DNA of 62,854 bases from Lapidilactobacillus bayanensis. GTDB lineage: Bacteria > Bacillota > Bacilli > Lactobacillales > Lactobacillaceae. The position numbers and the translations under genes are program-made. The notes below the pieces were generated by a model. It saw nothing but the letters and a program-made list of their open reading frames with translations, was not told the DNA's origin and made no database searches. This document shows, piece by piece, positions 18,240-27,635 of the stretch (positions are counted from its first letter, which is position 1; each line of letters starts with the position of its first letter). The DNA lies in assembly GCF_003946695.1 (NCBI RefSeq), contig NZ_RHOX01000015.1, positions 1-62,854 of the forward strand. Reading direction: 5' to 3'.

Positions 18240-18977
18240 CTACTTCAACCAGCCACCGTCAACATAAATTGTTTGACCAGTTAAATAATCAGCCTCTGGT
18301 GCTAATAAGTTGTTCACCCAAACGGCAATCTCCTGCGGACGCGCCATTCGGCCAACAGGAATTTCTGCAGCCAAGTCAGCTAACTGATCTTCAGAAAAGT
18401 CGGCGTTCATTTGCGTATTAACTGCTCCGGGTGCTACGACATTAACCGTTAAACCATTGGCCGCTACTTCACGGGCATAAGCGTTAGCAAAGCTGCTTTG
18501 CGCCCCCTTCACCGAACTATAGGCCACTTCCATTGCACTGCCGACACCGCCGTAAATCGAGCCAATAAAGATAATACGACCGTGTTGATGTTGTTGTAAT
18601 CGTTCTTGAGCGGCCTTTATTAAACCCATCGGCGTAAATAACTGCTGCTGAAATAAGGTTTGAATTTGTGCATCACTGGTTTCGACAAATAACTGATAAT
18701 CTGTCGTACCTTGTGCAAAAATCAAAGCCTGATAGTCACCACAACCAGTTAAAATTGCCTGATAGTCCAGATTAGTTTGACAAAAATCCAAAGGCAGACT
18801 TTGGAACTCCTGTTGGGGAAATTCTTGTTGCAATTCAACAATGCACTGCTCAACAACTGCTTGGTGCCGATGATATTGCATCATCAAAGACCAACCTGAT
18901 TCCGCTAATGATTGACAAATCGCTTGCCCAATATTTCCTGATGCGCCAAATACTAACGCCCGCTTAAATTCAGTCAT
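18240..18977 (-). CDS. ymfI: SDR family oxidoreductase YmfI
   Basis: A short-chain dehydrogenase/reductase with a Rossmann fold: N-terminal nucleotide motif VFGASGNIGQAI, the catalytic serine in IFIGSIYGG, and C-terminal substrate-loop residues ending TGQTIYVDGGW. The usual YxxxK pair appears as YSSVKGAQSS. Length is 245. It overlaps the stop of the upstream peptidase gene by 4 nt (ATGA), so translation is coupled. The substrate is unknown; the position in the ymfF-H-I cluster is conserved in Firmicutes. Confidence 0.9.
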   Translation of the reverse strand: MTEFKRALVFGASGNIGQAICQSLAESGWSLMMQYHRHQAVVEQCIVELQQEFPQQEFQSLPLDFCQTNLDYQAILTGCGDYQALIFAQGTTDYQLFVETSDAQIQTLFQQQLFTPMGLIKAAQERLQQHQHGRIIFIGSIYGGVGSAMEVAYSSVKGAQSSFANAYAREVAANGLTVNVVAPGAVNTQMNADFSEDQLADLAAEIPVGRMARPQEIAVWVNNLLAPEADYLTGQTIYVDGGWLK

Positions 18978-20230
18978 GCTAATTGACCTCCTAACAATGA
19001 ATAAGACCGGAATTCACCGCTTTTTAAAAACGTTGCAACATTGATCAAACTTTCTGTCAGCGTTCGTTGACGCAATAGTTGACCAAAAGTTTGCCAGTCA
19101 CAATCATAAAAGCCTAATTCTAGATTTTCTAAACACACGCCGCCTAAATCATCCTCGGCAAAGAGACTATTACCAACCATTAGTTGTTGGACCGCTGTAA
19201 AATTCTTAAAGTACTTGTCATTTAATTCTTTTAGAAGTGCTTCAATGTTGGTGGTCAACTGCTCGCCATCATCCGTATTGGCAGTGAACACCACATGACT
19301 GTATTGACGTTCTAAAGTTACCTGATATTGAAAGCTATCATCAATCAGACCTTGATGCCGCCAAGCTTGAAAAATTGGCGAAGTTTCACCGAACAACGTC
19401 GTTAATACTAAATCTAAATCCAGTTGTAATAAAATTCGTGCCGCTGGTTCAGCTGGCGTTGGTGAGATTAAACCTAGTGACCATTTATTGTTAGTTAACG
19501 TAGGCACGGAAATAGCTTGATCATGATTCTGACTAGGTTCTGCCGCAATCGTCGTAAAACTAGTCGCAAAATCTTCTTTGGCGGCCAGCTGACACCACAA
19601 ATTCGATTCTTGCTGGAAATACTGAACTAATTGCTGATTGGCTAAATCGGCAACGACACATAATCTCATGTTAGTGGGCCGATAATAGGCCTGGTAAGCG
19701 GCATACAACACTTCTGGATCAATTGCCTGCAAAGATTCTGGCGTGCCAGCAATATCCTCAGCTAGCGGATGCCACGCACCATATAACCGCTTTAACAAAC
19801 CCGTTTCTAATTGAAAATCTGGTTGATCCTGATACAAACTTAATTCTTGAGCAATAATCTGGCGTTCACGTGTCACACTCTCTGCTTGAAAATATGGTTG
19901 CCCGACCAATTGTGCCAACAAATCAAGATTAGCGGTTAGTTGACCTGTACTATTAAAAAAGTATGCTGTTTTTGACGGACTAGTAAATGCGTTTGTTTCA
20001 GCACCATTTTGAGCAAATTGTTGACTGATATCGCCAGCAACTTTGTTAAACAGTTGGTGCTCAATAAAATGAGCAATTCCTGCAGGTAATGGTTGCACTT
20101 GACCGTTACGGCGATATTGCTGGTCAACACCACCAAAATCAACCATCACGGCCGCAAATTGCTTCTTAAAACCGGGTTTATCAATTAACTGAACAGTTAA
20201 CCCGTTGCACAAACTAAATTCTTCCATCAC
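18974..20230 (-). CDS. ymfH: M16 family metallopeptidase YmfH
   Basis: A pitrilysin/insulinase-family zinc protease. The inverted zinc motif HxxEH is intact (GIAHFIEHQLFNK, about residue 52), so this is the catalytic partner. The paired gene downstream of ftsK encodes a homologue without the motif. Length of 418 is typical of the single-cassette M16 type. It overlaps the previous gene by 4 nt; the codon at 20230 is GTG and the next, at 20227, is ATG, so either may start it. Its physiological substrate is unknown. Confidence 0.92.
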   Translation of the reverse strand: MMEEFSLCNGLTVQLIDKPGFKKQFAAVMVDFGGVDQQYRRNGQVQPLPAGIAHFIEHQLFNKVAGDISQQFAQNGAETNAFTSPSKTAYFFNSTGQLTANLDLLAQLVGQPYFQAESVTRERQIIAQELSLYQDQPDFQLETGLLKRLYGAWHPLAEDIAGTPESLQAIDPEVLYAAYQAYYRPTNMRLCVVADLANQQLVQYFQQESNLWCQLAAKEDFATSFTTIAAEPSQNHDQAISVPTLTNNKWSLGLISPTPAEPAARILLQLDLDLVLTTLFGETSPIFQAWRHQGLIDDSFQYQVTLERQYSHVVFTANTDDGEQLTTNIEALLKELNDKYFKNFTAVQQLMVGNSLFAEDDLGGVCLENLELGFYDCDWQTFGQLLRQRTLTESLINVATFLKSGEFRSYSLLGGQLA

Positions 20231-21480
20231 TGCACCGCCTGCCTATTCCTAACAACTGTCAGCACTCGCAACTGTAACTGTGCTGCCATTTGTTGCACTT
20301 CGGGCGCTGTCACTTGAGTCATTGAAGCAGTTATTTGTTCAAAATCGCGTGCCCACTCTTGAAAAATCACATCACGAAAAACTCGTGACTGTAAGAAACG
20401 AATATTATCCATCGAACGCAACTGTTGATTTAACAGATTATTAACTTCAGTCGTTAATAACACTTGATCAATTTGGTCAACCGCTGTATTAATAACCGCT
20501 TTAATCGCCGTTATTGCTGCAGCAGTCTGTTGAACATCAACACCGGCTTCCACAACTAACCATCCCAACAACAAATCCTCATGAGTACTAATATCATAAG
20601 CCAGCCCCAACTTTTCACGGACCTGTCTGAATAATAACGATTGTTCATCGCCGCCTAAATAAGCTGTTAACACTCGCAACACGTCACGCTGATGATTAGC
20701 GCCATGCGCCAAATTAGGAATTTGATAAGCCAACACTAAATGCGTTTGTTGACCAACGACTTCTCGGGTAATTTCTTGAACTGGTACGACTTGTTTAGAT
20801 ACTGCCACGTCTGGCAACTGAATCGCCCGCTGCACAAACGGCCAATCACTTAGGACCGTTTCATTGGGCAAGAACTGACCTGAAGCCACGATTTCCACAC
20901 GCCAAGTTGCACATAATTGTTGATAAAGGTCAGCAAGTTGTTGATAATCTAGCACAGCTAACTCCTCTAAGGAACCAATAGTTGGTTGTTGTGCGTAACT
21001 TTGTTCAAAAAAAGCCGCTTTGGTTAAGGCGAAAGCTTGAAAATCGTGATCATTTTGTAAATCTGTTAATTCGTTTTTTAACGATTGATACTCAATTTCA
21101 AACGCCTGAACGCCAAAATGAGCCACTTTAAAAAGTGGCTCAAAGATGAGTTGTTTTAATAATTGTAAAGCTTGCTGACCAATCGCACCATGACCATCAG
21201 GATCAACATAACTGATCTCAAAATACAAATCATGCCAATTGCCTAACAGTTGATGTTCAACCTGTAAGTTGGCGCCATAAAGTTGCGCTAAAGCTAAGTT
21301 TAATTGATCATTTTGTGGATAAGCTTGGCAGCCATGACCTAAAACTCGTGTCAACAACGTTAAGGCGGTTTGACTGACATTCGTCGCTGGACCAATGAAA
21401 TGACAAGTGATCACATTTGTTTGCCAGCGATCCGTTCGATTGATATTAAGCTTAACGCCAGATTTTAGTTGTTTTTGCAA
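20227..21480 (-). CDS. ymfF: M16 family peptidase homologue YmfF (likely non-catalytic)
   Basis: This has the same two-domain M16 fold and size (417 residues) as YmfH. The region where HxxEH should be reads LTRVLGHGCQAYPQND, so zinc cannot be bound in the usual way. In the family such subunits pair with an active partner, here probably YmfH. The start is TTG at 21480 with AGGA about 8 nt upstream. It lies 17 nt after the ftsK stop. Confidence 0.9.
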   Translation of the reverse strand: MQKQLKSGVKLNINRTDRWQTNVITCHFIGPATNVSQTALTLLTRVLGHGCQAYPQNDQLNLALAQLYGANLQVEHQLLGNWHDLYFEISYVDPDGHGAIGQQALQLLKQLIFEPLFKVAHFGVQAFEIEYQSLKNELTDLQNDHDFQAFALTKAAFFEQSYAQQPTIGSLEELAVLDYQQLADLYQQLCATWRVEIVASGQFLPNETVLSDWPFVQRAIQLPDVAVSKQVVPVQEITREVVGQQTHLVLAYQIPNLAHGANHQRDVLRVLTAYLGGDEQSLLFRQVREKLGLAYDISTHEDLLLGWLVVEAGVDVQQTAAAITAIKAVINTAVDQIDQVLLTTEVNNLLNQQLRSMDNIRFLQSRVFRDVIFQEWARDFEQITASMTQVTAPEVQQMAAQLQLRVLTVVRNRQAVQ

Positions 21481-21496
21481 AACTTAATCCTCATTT

Positions 21497-24091
21497 TTAT
21501 GATAAATATTCATTTGAACTAGGTGTTTCAGGATTACTTAAGCCAAAATATTGTTGATAATTGGCAGTTCCCCATAAAACTTTGCGACCTTTACTACCTT
21601 CAGAAGCGCCAACAACACCAACCTGTTCCATATCATCAATAATTAATGCCGCACGATTATAACCAATGCGGAATCGACGCTGAATCATTGAGGTGCTTGC
21701 TTTTTTCTCTTGAATAACATACTCAACAGCTTCTTGGAAATGTTCATCGTGTTCTTGTTGATGATCATCCTCAGTCACATCATTAACGTGCGCAATCAAA
21801 TCTTGATCGTAGTTAGCTGTCTGTTGATCTTTAACAAAGTCAATAATCTTTTGCACATCACGACCAGAAATGTAAGCCCCTTGAATTCGAATTGGTTTAG
21901 AGAGCCCAACTGGCGAGAACATCATGTCACCACGACCTAGCAATTTTTCAGCCCCGTTGGCATCCAAGATTGTCCGTGAATCAATCCCACTAGAAACGGC
22001 AAATGCAATGCGTGAAGGAATATTCGCCTTAATCAAGCCGGTAATGACATCAACTGAAGGCCGCTGTGTAGCGATAATTAAATGCACACCCGCTGCCCGA
22101 GCTTTTTGAGCTAAGCGTACGATGGCCGTTTCCACTTCATTGCCAGCAGCCATCATCAAATCGGCTAACTCGTCAATCACGATTACCATAAATGGCATTT
22201 CTTCCATCACTGGCTTAGTCTTATCGGCATTGTTCTCACGGACTAAGTTATTATACTCATCAATATCACGTACACCAGCAGCTTCGAAACGCTGATAACG
22301 ATCTTCCATCTCACTAACGGCCTTATTCAAAGCATTAGCTGCTTTTTTAGGATTCGTGACAACTGGCAGTAACAAGTGCGGGATATCATTGTAAACCGAC
22401 AACTCCACCATCTTAGGGTCAATCAACATTAACTTAACTTCATCAGGACGTGCCCGCATCAAGATGCTGGTGATAATGACATTAATCATTACTGATTTAC
22501 CACTACCAGTCGAACCCGCAATTAATAAATGGGGCATCTTCGTTAAGTTTGCGGTAATGACTTCACCAGTAACTGATTTACCAAGTGGTACTTCCAAGAT
22601 TTTGCCCGGATGCATCGGTTGTTTCTCAATCACCTCGCGGAAAGAAACTGTGGCAATCGTCCGATTAGGCACTTCAATACCCACATAAGGCTTGCCAGGA
22701 ATTGGTGCTTCAATCCGAATATCTTTAGCAGCCAAAGCTAACGCTAAATCATCAGCCAAATTAACAATCTTGTTAACTTTAACCCCTAACCCTGGCTTAA
22801 CTTCATATTTGGTAACGGTTGGTCCTAAATCAGCATGAATCACTTTAACATCAACACCAAAGCTTTTAAAAGTTTGCTCCAAAGTTGCGCGATTCTTTTG
22901 AATTAAGGCAACTTCACTACTTTGATCGGTTGGTGGAATCATACTCAGTAAATCTGACGTTGGTAATTGATAATTACTATAATCATCGTGTTCAGGAATC
23001 AGTTGCGGATCAGCCGCTAGAATTTCACCAGTCTGTGGATCAATCTTTTTGACAACTGGCGCTTTTGTCGTGTTTTTCGTCGTAACAGATTGTTGATTAC
23101 CCGTGGTTGCTTCAGTAACAGCAGCCCCAGTTGGTGAGAAGTGAACATCGAAACCATCGTGAGGCTTAGGTAGACCCTCAGCAGTTTCTTTCGGTTCATG
23201 AGTTGTCGCGTTACTTTTAGTAGCCGCAGACACTGGTTGCGCGGTTGCTGCTAACTTCTGATCTCGCATCACATTATCAATTGAAGACTGACTTTTATGA
23301 TTAGACTGCGCACCACTCACTGAGAAAACATCATCGTCAGTTGACGCAGTTGATGGCGTGTCATTATCTGCAACATCATCTTGATCTTCTTGATCTTCTT
23401 GATCTTCAAAAAAGCTTGCTTGGAATGTCTTTGCCTTATGACCAAGTGAGTGCAACAAACCACTCGTCTTTTTAAACAATGTCTGAATTGCTTGCGTAAT
23501 ATCGTGAAACGGAATCATGGTGAACATTAAAATACCGATGATTAAACTCAAAATTGCAATTAGGATTGTGCCCCAATTACTTAATAGGAAATAAGTGGCT
23601 CGATATAAATAACCGCCAATCATCCCACCAGCAACAGTTTCGGTTACCTTGCCGCGTCGAAAATCTGCTTTAAGTGACGCCCATAGAATTTGAGTGAATT
23701 GACGATGCACATCAAGATGAGCAAAAAAGATTTCCGTATTCAACAATAACGTACTGAGATAAACTAAAAACATACCCGCTAACCGTTTAAACGGCAAATC
23801 GTGGGGCCAATGACCGATTGTCAGCAAGTATAATCCTAGCATGCCGAAAATTGTCGCTGCTACAATATACGTATCACCAACAAAAAGTCGAAAACAGTTA
23901 GCAAATAGGTTGCCTAAGAAGCCCCAGCGAAAAATTGCTAAAATTGCGATTAGCGCAAAGATAAGACCAGTTATGTTGAGACGATAATTATTTTGTTTTG
24001 CTGAATGATTTCGACGACGTTGTACTGTTGTTTTTTTACTTCTAGTTGATTTTGTCGTTTTTTTTCGTTGTTTCTTTTTGGCTGTAGCCAT
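21497..24091 (-). CDS. ftsK: DNA translocase FtsK/SpoIIIE
   Basis: A septum-located ATP-driven pump that moves chromosome ends out of the division plane. The N-terminus has four membrane helices (about residues 35-200) after a strongly basic segment. A linker of about 200 residues rich in D/Q/T follows. Then come the alpha/beta motor with Walker A GSTGSGKS (about 527) and Walker B VIVIDELADLMM, and a C-terminal winged-helix gamma domain (STSMIQRRFRIGYNRAALII) that reads polar DNA motifs. Length of 864 is slightly long because of the linker. Confidence 0.96.
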   Translation of the reverse strand: MATAKKKQRKKTTKSTRSKKTTVQRRRNHSAKQNNYRLNITGLIFALIAILAIFRWGFLGNLFANCFRLFVGDTYIVAATIFGMLGLYLLTIGHWPHDLPFKRLAGMFLVYLSTLLLNTEIFFAHLDVHRQFTQILWASLKADFRRGKVTETVAGGMIGGYLYRATYFLLSNWGTILIAILSLIIGILMFTMIPFHDITQAIQTLFKKTSGLLHSLGHKAKTFQASFFEDQEDQEDQDDVADNDTPSTASTDDDVFSVSGAQSNHKSQSSIDNVMRDQKLAATAQPVSAATKSNATTHEPKETAEGLPKPHDGFDVHFSPTGAAVTEATTGNQQSVTTKNTTKAPVVKKIDPQTGEILAADPQLIPEHDDYSNYQLPTSDLLSMIPPTDQSSEVALIQKNRATLEQTFKSFGVDVKVIHADLGPTVTKYEVKPGLGVKVNKIVNLADDLALALAAKDIRIEAPIPGKPYVGIEVPNRTIATVSFREVIEKQPMHPGKILEVPLGKSVTGEVITANLTKMPHLLIAGSTGSGKSVMINVIITSILMRARPDEVKLMLIDPKMVELSVYNDIPHLLLPVVTNPKKAANALNKAVSEMEDRYQRFEAAGVRDIDEYNNLVRENNADKTKPVMEEMPFMVIVIDELADLMMAAGNEVETAIVRLAQKARAAGVHLIIATQRPSVDVITGLIKANIPSRIAFAVSSGIDSRTILDANGAEKLLGRGDMMFSPVGLSKPIRIQGAYISGRDVQKIIDFVKDQQTANYDQDLIAHVNDVTEDDHQQEHDEHFQEAVEYVIQEKKASTSMIQRRFRIGYNRAALIIDDMEQVGVVGASEGSKGRKVLWGTANYQQYFGLSNPETPSSNEYLS

Positions 24092-24152
24092 AATTTATTT
24101 CACCCCACCTTTCGTACGCAATCACAGCAGACAAGACCATTACTAGACAACC

Positions 24153-24662
24153 TTATTTGAGCTTGTCGTGTTCGTAATGATGCGTTAATTCCAGTCCGGC
24201 AAATTGTTGTTGCCGTAATGCTTCATAGATGACTAATGCCGCCGTATTTGACAGATTTAAGGCACGAACTTTATCCGTCATCGGAATTCGTAAGCACTTC
24301 TCTGTATTCTTACGCATAAAGTCTTCTGGTAAACCAGTCGTTTCTTTACCAAACAAGAAGTAATGGTCCACCTTAATATCACTGAAATCTACATCGCTAT
24401 AAACTTTTTCAGAGAATTTAGAAATCAGATACAAATATTTGTCATCAGGAATTGAATTTAAGAAATCTGCCAAATCGTCATGATAAACAATCTCAACATT
24501 ATCCCAATAATCCAAACCAGCACGCTTTAAATGTTTGTCATCGGTTTGAAACCCTAATGGCCGAATTAAATGTAGAATGGTGTCCGTTGCTGCGCAAGTT
24601 CGTGCAATATTACCAGTATTTGCCGGCATCAGTGGCTGATATAATGCAATATGATTGGTCAA
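24153..24662 (-). CDS. trmL: tRNA (cytidine/uridine-34-2'-O)-methyltransferase TrmL
   Basis: A SPOUT-class methyltransferase that 2'-O-methylates the wobble base of tRNA-Leu isoacceptors using S-adenosylmethionine. The N-terminal motif [18 protein letters not shown] and the C-terminal knot region [13 protein letters not shown]...RIPM...[15 protein letters not shown] are both present. Length of 169 is typical. The start carries only a weak ribosome site (GAGGTAAG about 4 nt before ATG). It lies 61 nt upstream of ftsK on the same strand. Confidence 0.94.
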   Translation of the reverse strand: MTNHIALYQPLMPANTGNIARTCAATDTILHLIRPLGFQTDDKHLKRAGLDYWDNVEIVYHDDLADFLNSIPDDKYLYLISKFSEKVYSDVDFSDIKVDHYFLFGKETTGLPEDFMRKNTEKCLRIPMTDKVRALNLSNTAALVIYEALRQQQFAGLELTHHYEHDKLK

Positions 24663-24958
24663 TTAACTTACCTCGATTTAAAATTTGCGAAAACTCAATT
24701 ATTTTTTATTTTTCAGAAAACAATCAAAAAACTAATTCCAGAAAACGATGATTTTTTTTGGAAGGCAACTGATTTATTTTAACACAGAAATGCTTGCTAG
24801 AACTAGCCGTCACTTATTATCATGGCATAATTATTACTTTATTTAAATGGTTAGGATAACTTTTTAAGATAGTATTTAACTTTACTTAATTCTCGTTTTG
24901 ACTGATAATAATAAGTGTCATATGGCATTCAAATTTTTTGGGAGGTTGAACTCATCTT

Positions 24959-25612
24959 ATGCGCAAATATATTTCCGAATTTTTAGGTACATTTATGCTT
25001 GTTTTCATCGGGACAAGCTCAGTCGTCATCGCAAAGGGCAACGTTTTGACAATTGCTTTATCATTCGGTTTAGCAATTACCGTTTCTGCTTATGCTTTTG
25101 GAGGAATTTCAGGTGGTCATTTCAACCCTGCAGTTACCACTGCAATGTTGATTAATCGTCGTATTTCTGCAACAGAAGCTGTTGCCTACATCATTTCTCA
25201 AGTGCTTGGTGCAACCGTTGCCTCGTTATTTGTGAAGATTTTCGTCGGTGCTTTAAGCTTACCAACTAATCAATTAGGTCAAACAGACTTTACGAAGATT
25301 TCTACTGGCGTTGCTTTTCTCGTTGAGGTTTTAGCGACCTTCTTATTCTTACTGGTTATCCTTAATGTAACCAGTAAAGATCATGGCGATGCTGCACGCG
25401 CCGGTGTTGTCATCGGTTTGACATTAGCACTTCTAATTATCTTTGCATTGAACTTAACTGGTGCTTCATTAAATCCTGCTCGTTCATTTGGGCCAGCAAT
25501 CTTTGCCGGTGGTTCAGCATTGAAGCATATCTGGCTCTACATTCTCGCACCAGAAATTGGCGCTGTCCTTGCAGCACTTTGCTCGAAGTATTTACTCGGC
25601 ACTGAAGATTAA
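24959..25612 (+). CDS. MIP family channel (aquaporin/glycerol facilitator)
   Basis: A six-helix channel with both half-helix signatures: GHFNPAVT (residue 50 region) and SLNPARSFGP (about 165). Length of 217 is short and aquaporin-like. Whether it passes water, glycerol or other small solutes cannot be settled by eye. GGGAGG lies 13 nt before the ATG, a rather long spacing. It is the first plus-strand gene after the long minus-strand block, is monocistronic and has a clear terminator. Confidence 0.93.
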   Translation: MRKYISEFLGTFMLVFIGTSSVVIAKGNVLTIALSFGLAITVSAYAFGGISGGHFNPAVTTAMLINRRISATEAVAYIISQVLGATVASLFVKIFVGALSLPTNQLGQTDFTKISTGVAFLVEVLATFLFLLVILNVTSKDHGDAARAGVVIGLTLALLIIFALNLTGASLNPARSFGPAIFAGGSALKHIWLYILAPEIGAVLAALCSKYLLGTED

Positions 25613-25625
25613 TTTAAGTTCTTTT

Positions 25626-25662
25626 GAGGAATCTGGGATTTCCATTTCAGATTCCTTTTTTA
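25626..25662 (+). terminator. Terminator after the aquaporin gene
   Basis: GGAATCTG and CAGATTCC form a perfect 8-bp stem with a 12-nt loop, followed by TTTTTT. Confidence 0.9.
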
Positions 25663-25853
25663 TTGGCTTACTTATTTATGTAATCATCACACGAAAGCTC
25701 GAGTTTAAATACCTGAATAACACCATTCTACTTAACTTAAAAATTTTGTTAAACAAAGTAGCTGAATTAATCATCGGCTCAATCTAGCCCGGTCCGACTT
25801 CTTTTTTCGCCCAGAACTAAGCGTTGACAATCATCCGTACTCTTCTGAAAAGA

Positions 25854-25982
25854 CAAAAAAATGTAGCCCCTCGGTTTTGACAACGGCGAGAAACTACATT
25901 AGTAAGATCTTAATCGATACTTTTAGCAAAGGAAACCCTTGATAAAAGCGCGAAATCAACCTTGAACATAATATATCACTAG
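25854..25982 (-). ncRNA. Candidate small RNA with own promoter and terminator
   Basis: The minus strand has TTGAAA (26013-26008), a 19-nt spacer and a perfect TATAAT (25988-25983). About 80 nt later come AATGTAG and CTACATT, with an inner CTCG/CGAG stem, followed by TTTTTTT (25900-25854). No protein gene lies between. The simplest reading is a transcript of about 125 nt. A 19-codon frame (MFKVDFALLS...) without a ribosome site is inside. The gap 25663-26097 holds nothing else I recognise. Confidence 0.4.
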
Positions 25983-26097
25983 ATTATACAACTTACAAGA
26001 AAAATATTTTCAAGATCGCCTTCTTCGTGAAAACAGAATTGAAATTTTGATTAAGCTTGCTATTCACTCAATAATTGAGTAGAATATTTAGTGTTAT

Positions 26098-26169
26098 GGG
26101 CCCTTAGTGTAATGGATCGCACGTAAGATTCCGGTTCTTGAAATCTCGGTTCGACTCCGAGGGGGCCCA
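26098..26169 (+). tRNA. tRNA-Arg, anticodon CCG
   Basis: A cloverleaf can be drawn by hand: acceptor GGGCCCT/GGGGCCC, D-stem GTGT/GCAC, anticodon stem TAAGA/TCTTG with loop TTCCGGT (anticodon CCG), and T-stem CTCGG/CCGAG with loop TTCGACT. The CCA end is not encoded. It reads CGG codons. A terminator follows directly. tRNA-Arg genes are frequent integration sites, and the next 2 kb look foreign. Confidence 0.93.
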
Positions 26170-26182
26170 TTTTTCATACTTT

Positions 26183-26232
26183 ACCCGATAATATACAGGT
26201 GCAAAAGCCTGTTGTTATCGGGTTTTTGTTTT
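26183..26232 (+). terminator. Terminator after tRNA-Arg(CCG)
   Basis: ACCCGATAA pairs with TTATCGGGT, with an inner CAGG/CCTG, followed by TTTTTGTTTT. The stretch 26233-26490 is AT-rich and otherwise featureless to my eye. Confidence 0.85.
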
Positions 26233-26480
26233 CTCTAAATCTTATTGAGTTGTATATAATTGTCTTAAATAGCCATCAATATGACCGTCACTCAAATTAG
26301 TAAAGTTGCTATTTTGATGATGTTCTTTCCTATGCAATCTTATCTGACAGTAAACTCAAAGACAGACGCTGTATAGTTATACCACCGCACACAAATAAAT
26401 AAGTACTATTTGAAAGATTGTAGAACAAGAATAAAAAGATGTCATCAATTGATAAGTTAATTTATCGATTAATCGGTGAT

Positions 26481-26509
26481 ACGTATAGTACGTGTTATAA
26501 TATATTCTG
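26481..26509 (+). promoter_or_regulatory. Promoter/operator region of hicAB
   Basis: A TATAAT hexamer at about 26496 lies 20 nt before hicA, preceded by the near-palindrome ACGTATAGTACGT. HicB-type antitoxins usually repress their own promoter, so this is a plausible operator. No good -35 box is seen. Confidence 0.4.
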
Positions 26510-26520
26510 TCAAGAGGTAT

Positions 26521-26709
26521 ATGCGCAATGCCTATGACGCAAAAAGAATGGTCAAACTGCTAAAGTCCAAAGGCTGGATAAAAACAGACGGGGGCAAGGG
26601 ATCCCATATCAAAATGGAAATGCCTGGCAAGCGACCTATCACTGTCCCACACGGTGAACTGAACAAGTACACTGAACGAGGGATAAGAAAGGAAGCTGGG
26701 CTTTTATAG
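26521..26709 (+). CDS. hicA: HicA family toxin (type II toxin-antitoxin)
   Basis: HicA toxins are small RNA-binding folds that cleave mRNA. The 62 residues show KLLKSKGWIKTDGGKGSHIK, containing the catalytic-type histidine after GS, followed by the beta strand RPITVPHGE and the C-terminal helix TERGIRKEAGL. The ATG at 26521 has AAGAGG only 3 nt upstream; a start at the internal Met nine codons later is possible. The partner hicB follows after 36 nt. The pair sits just beyond tRNA-Arg, suggesting acquisition with a small island. Confidence 0.88.
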   Translation: MRNAYDAKRMVKLLKSKGWIKTDGGKGSHIKMEMPGKRPITVPHGELNKYTERGIRKEAGLL

Positions 26710-26745
26710 TCCTGCTTCTTTATCTTTTTTGGGAGGTATAAACTT

Positions 26746-27195
26746 ATGAGAGTATCATATCCTGCATTGTTTTATTATGATGAGTCCGAAAAAACTAAAT
26801 ATTTCGTGACGTTTCCTGATTTTGAAAACTCAGCAACACAAGGAACAGATATTTCAGATGCGATGTATATGGCCGCAGATTGGTTAGGTGGTACTGTGGC
26901 TTATGATATTGAACATGATATTGATATTCCTAAGCCCTCACCTATCAACGCCCTATCACTCGTTAAGAATGATCCGTTTAAAGACGATAAAGACTTCAAG
27001 TTAGAATATGATCCCGAGAAGTCCTTTATATCTATGGTTACCGTAGACTTATCAGAGTACCTCAACGGAGATACACCAATTAAAAAAACTTTAACCATTC
27101 CAAAGTGGGCAGATAAAATTGTCCACGAATTGAATTTAAACTTCTCACAGACACTAACCGATGCAATAATGGCGCATAAAATCACACAAGGGTAG
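26746..27195 (+). CDS. hicB: HicB family antitoxin
   Basis: HicB neutralises HicA and represses the operon. The N-terminal half has the partial RNase H-like fold (YYDESEKTKYFVTFPDF, then TDISDAMYMAADWL). The C-terminal part (KKTLTIPKWADKIVHELN) resembles a ribbon-helix-helix or similar DNA-binding segment. Length is 149. GGGAGG lies 9 nt before the ATG. The gene is intact, so the system may be functional. Confidence 0.9.
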   Translation: MRVSYPALFYYDESEKTKYFVTFPDFENSATQGTDISDAMYMAADWLGGTVAYDIEHDIDIPKPSPINALSLVKNDPFKDDKDFKLEYDPEKSFISMVTVDLSEYLNGDTPIKKTLTIPKWADKIVHELNLNFSQTLTDAIMAHKITQG

Positions 27196-27347
27196 TTATT
27201 AAGTCGATGAAATCATCGCCTATTTTTGTATTCAACCACGAATTGAACAGACTATAAAAATAATACAACAGTTAATTTTCCTAGTTGTTTCTCTAATCAT
27301 TAGTAGCATAATATGTAAGTAATAATAGTGATATGGAGGTCGTGATA

Positions 27348-27635
27348 ATGACTGAATGATGTAAGAGTTCTATACCTATCAAGACTTATTCAACAGCTGA
27401 TATTAAAGAGATACTTAGCAAAGCAGATCAATTACAAGCTAAATATGAACAACACTTTAAAACTAAAATGCCTAGTAGAATGATTGGCTGGTGGAATCCT
27501 GTGAATATCGTTAATTATCCCGACCAGTTAAACAATGGTCTTAGAGCTATGGCACATGATATTAACGAGGCTATTCTGACGAATAAACCATTTAAGGAAG
27601 TTCCGAAGAAAATATGGGATGATATAAATTTTTAA
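27348..27635 (+). pseudogene. Unknown small gene interrupted by TGA at codon 4
   Basis: GGAGG, 7 nt, then ATG ACT GAA TGA TGT AAG continues in the same frame for 91 further codons to TAA. The downstream translation (e.g. SRMIGWWNPVNIVNYPDQL and ending PKKIWDDINF) looks like real protein, but no family is recognised. The only defect is the TGA at 27357-27359. No alternative start with a ribosome site is seen. It is either a recently inactivated gene or a case of UGA read-through. Confidence 0.6.
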
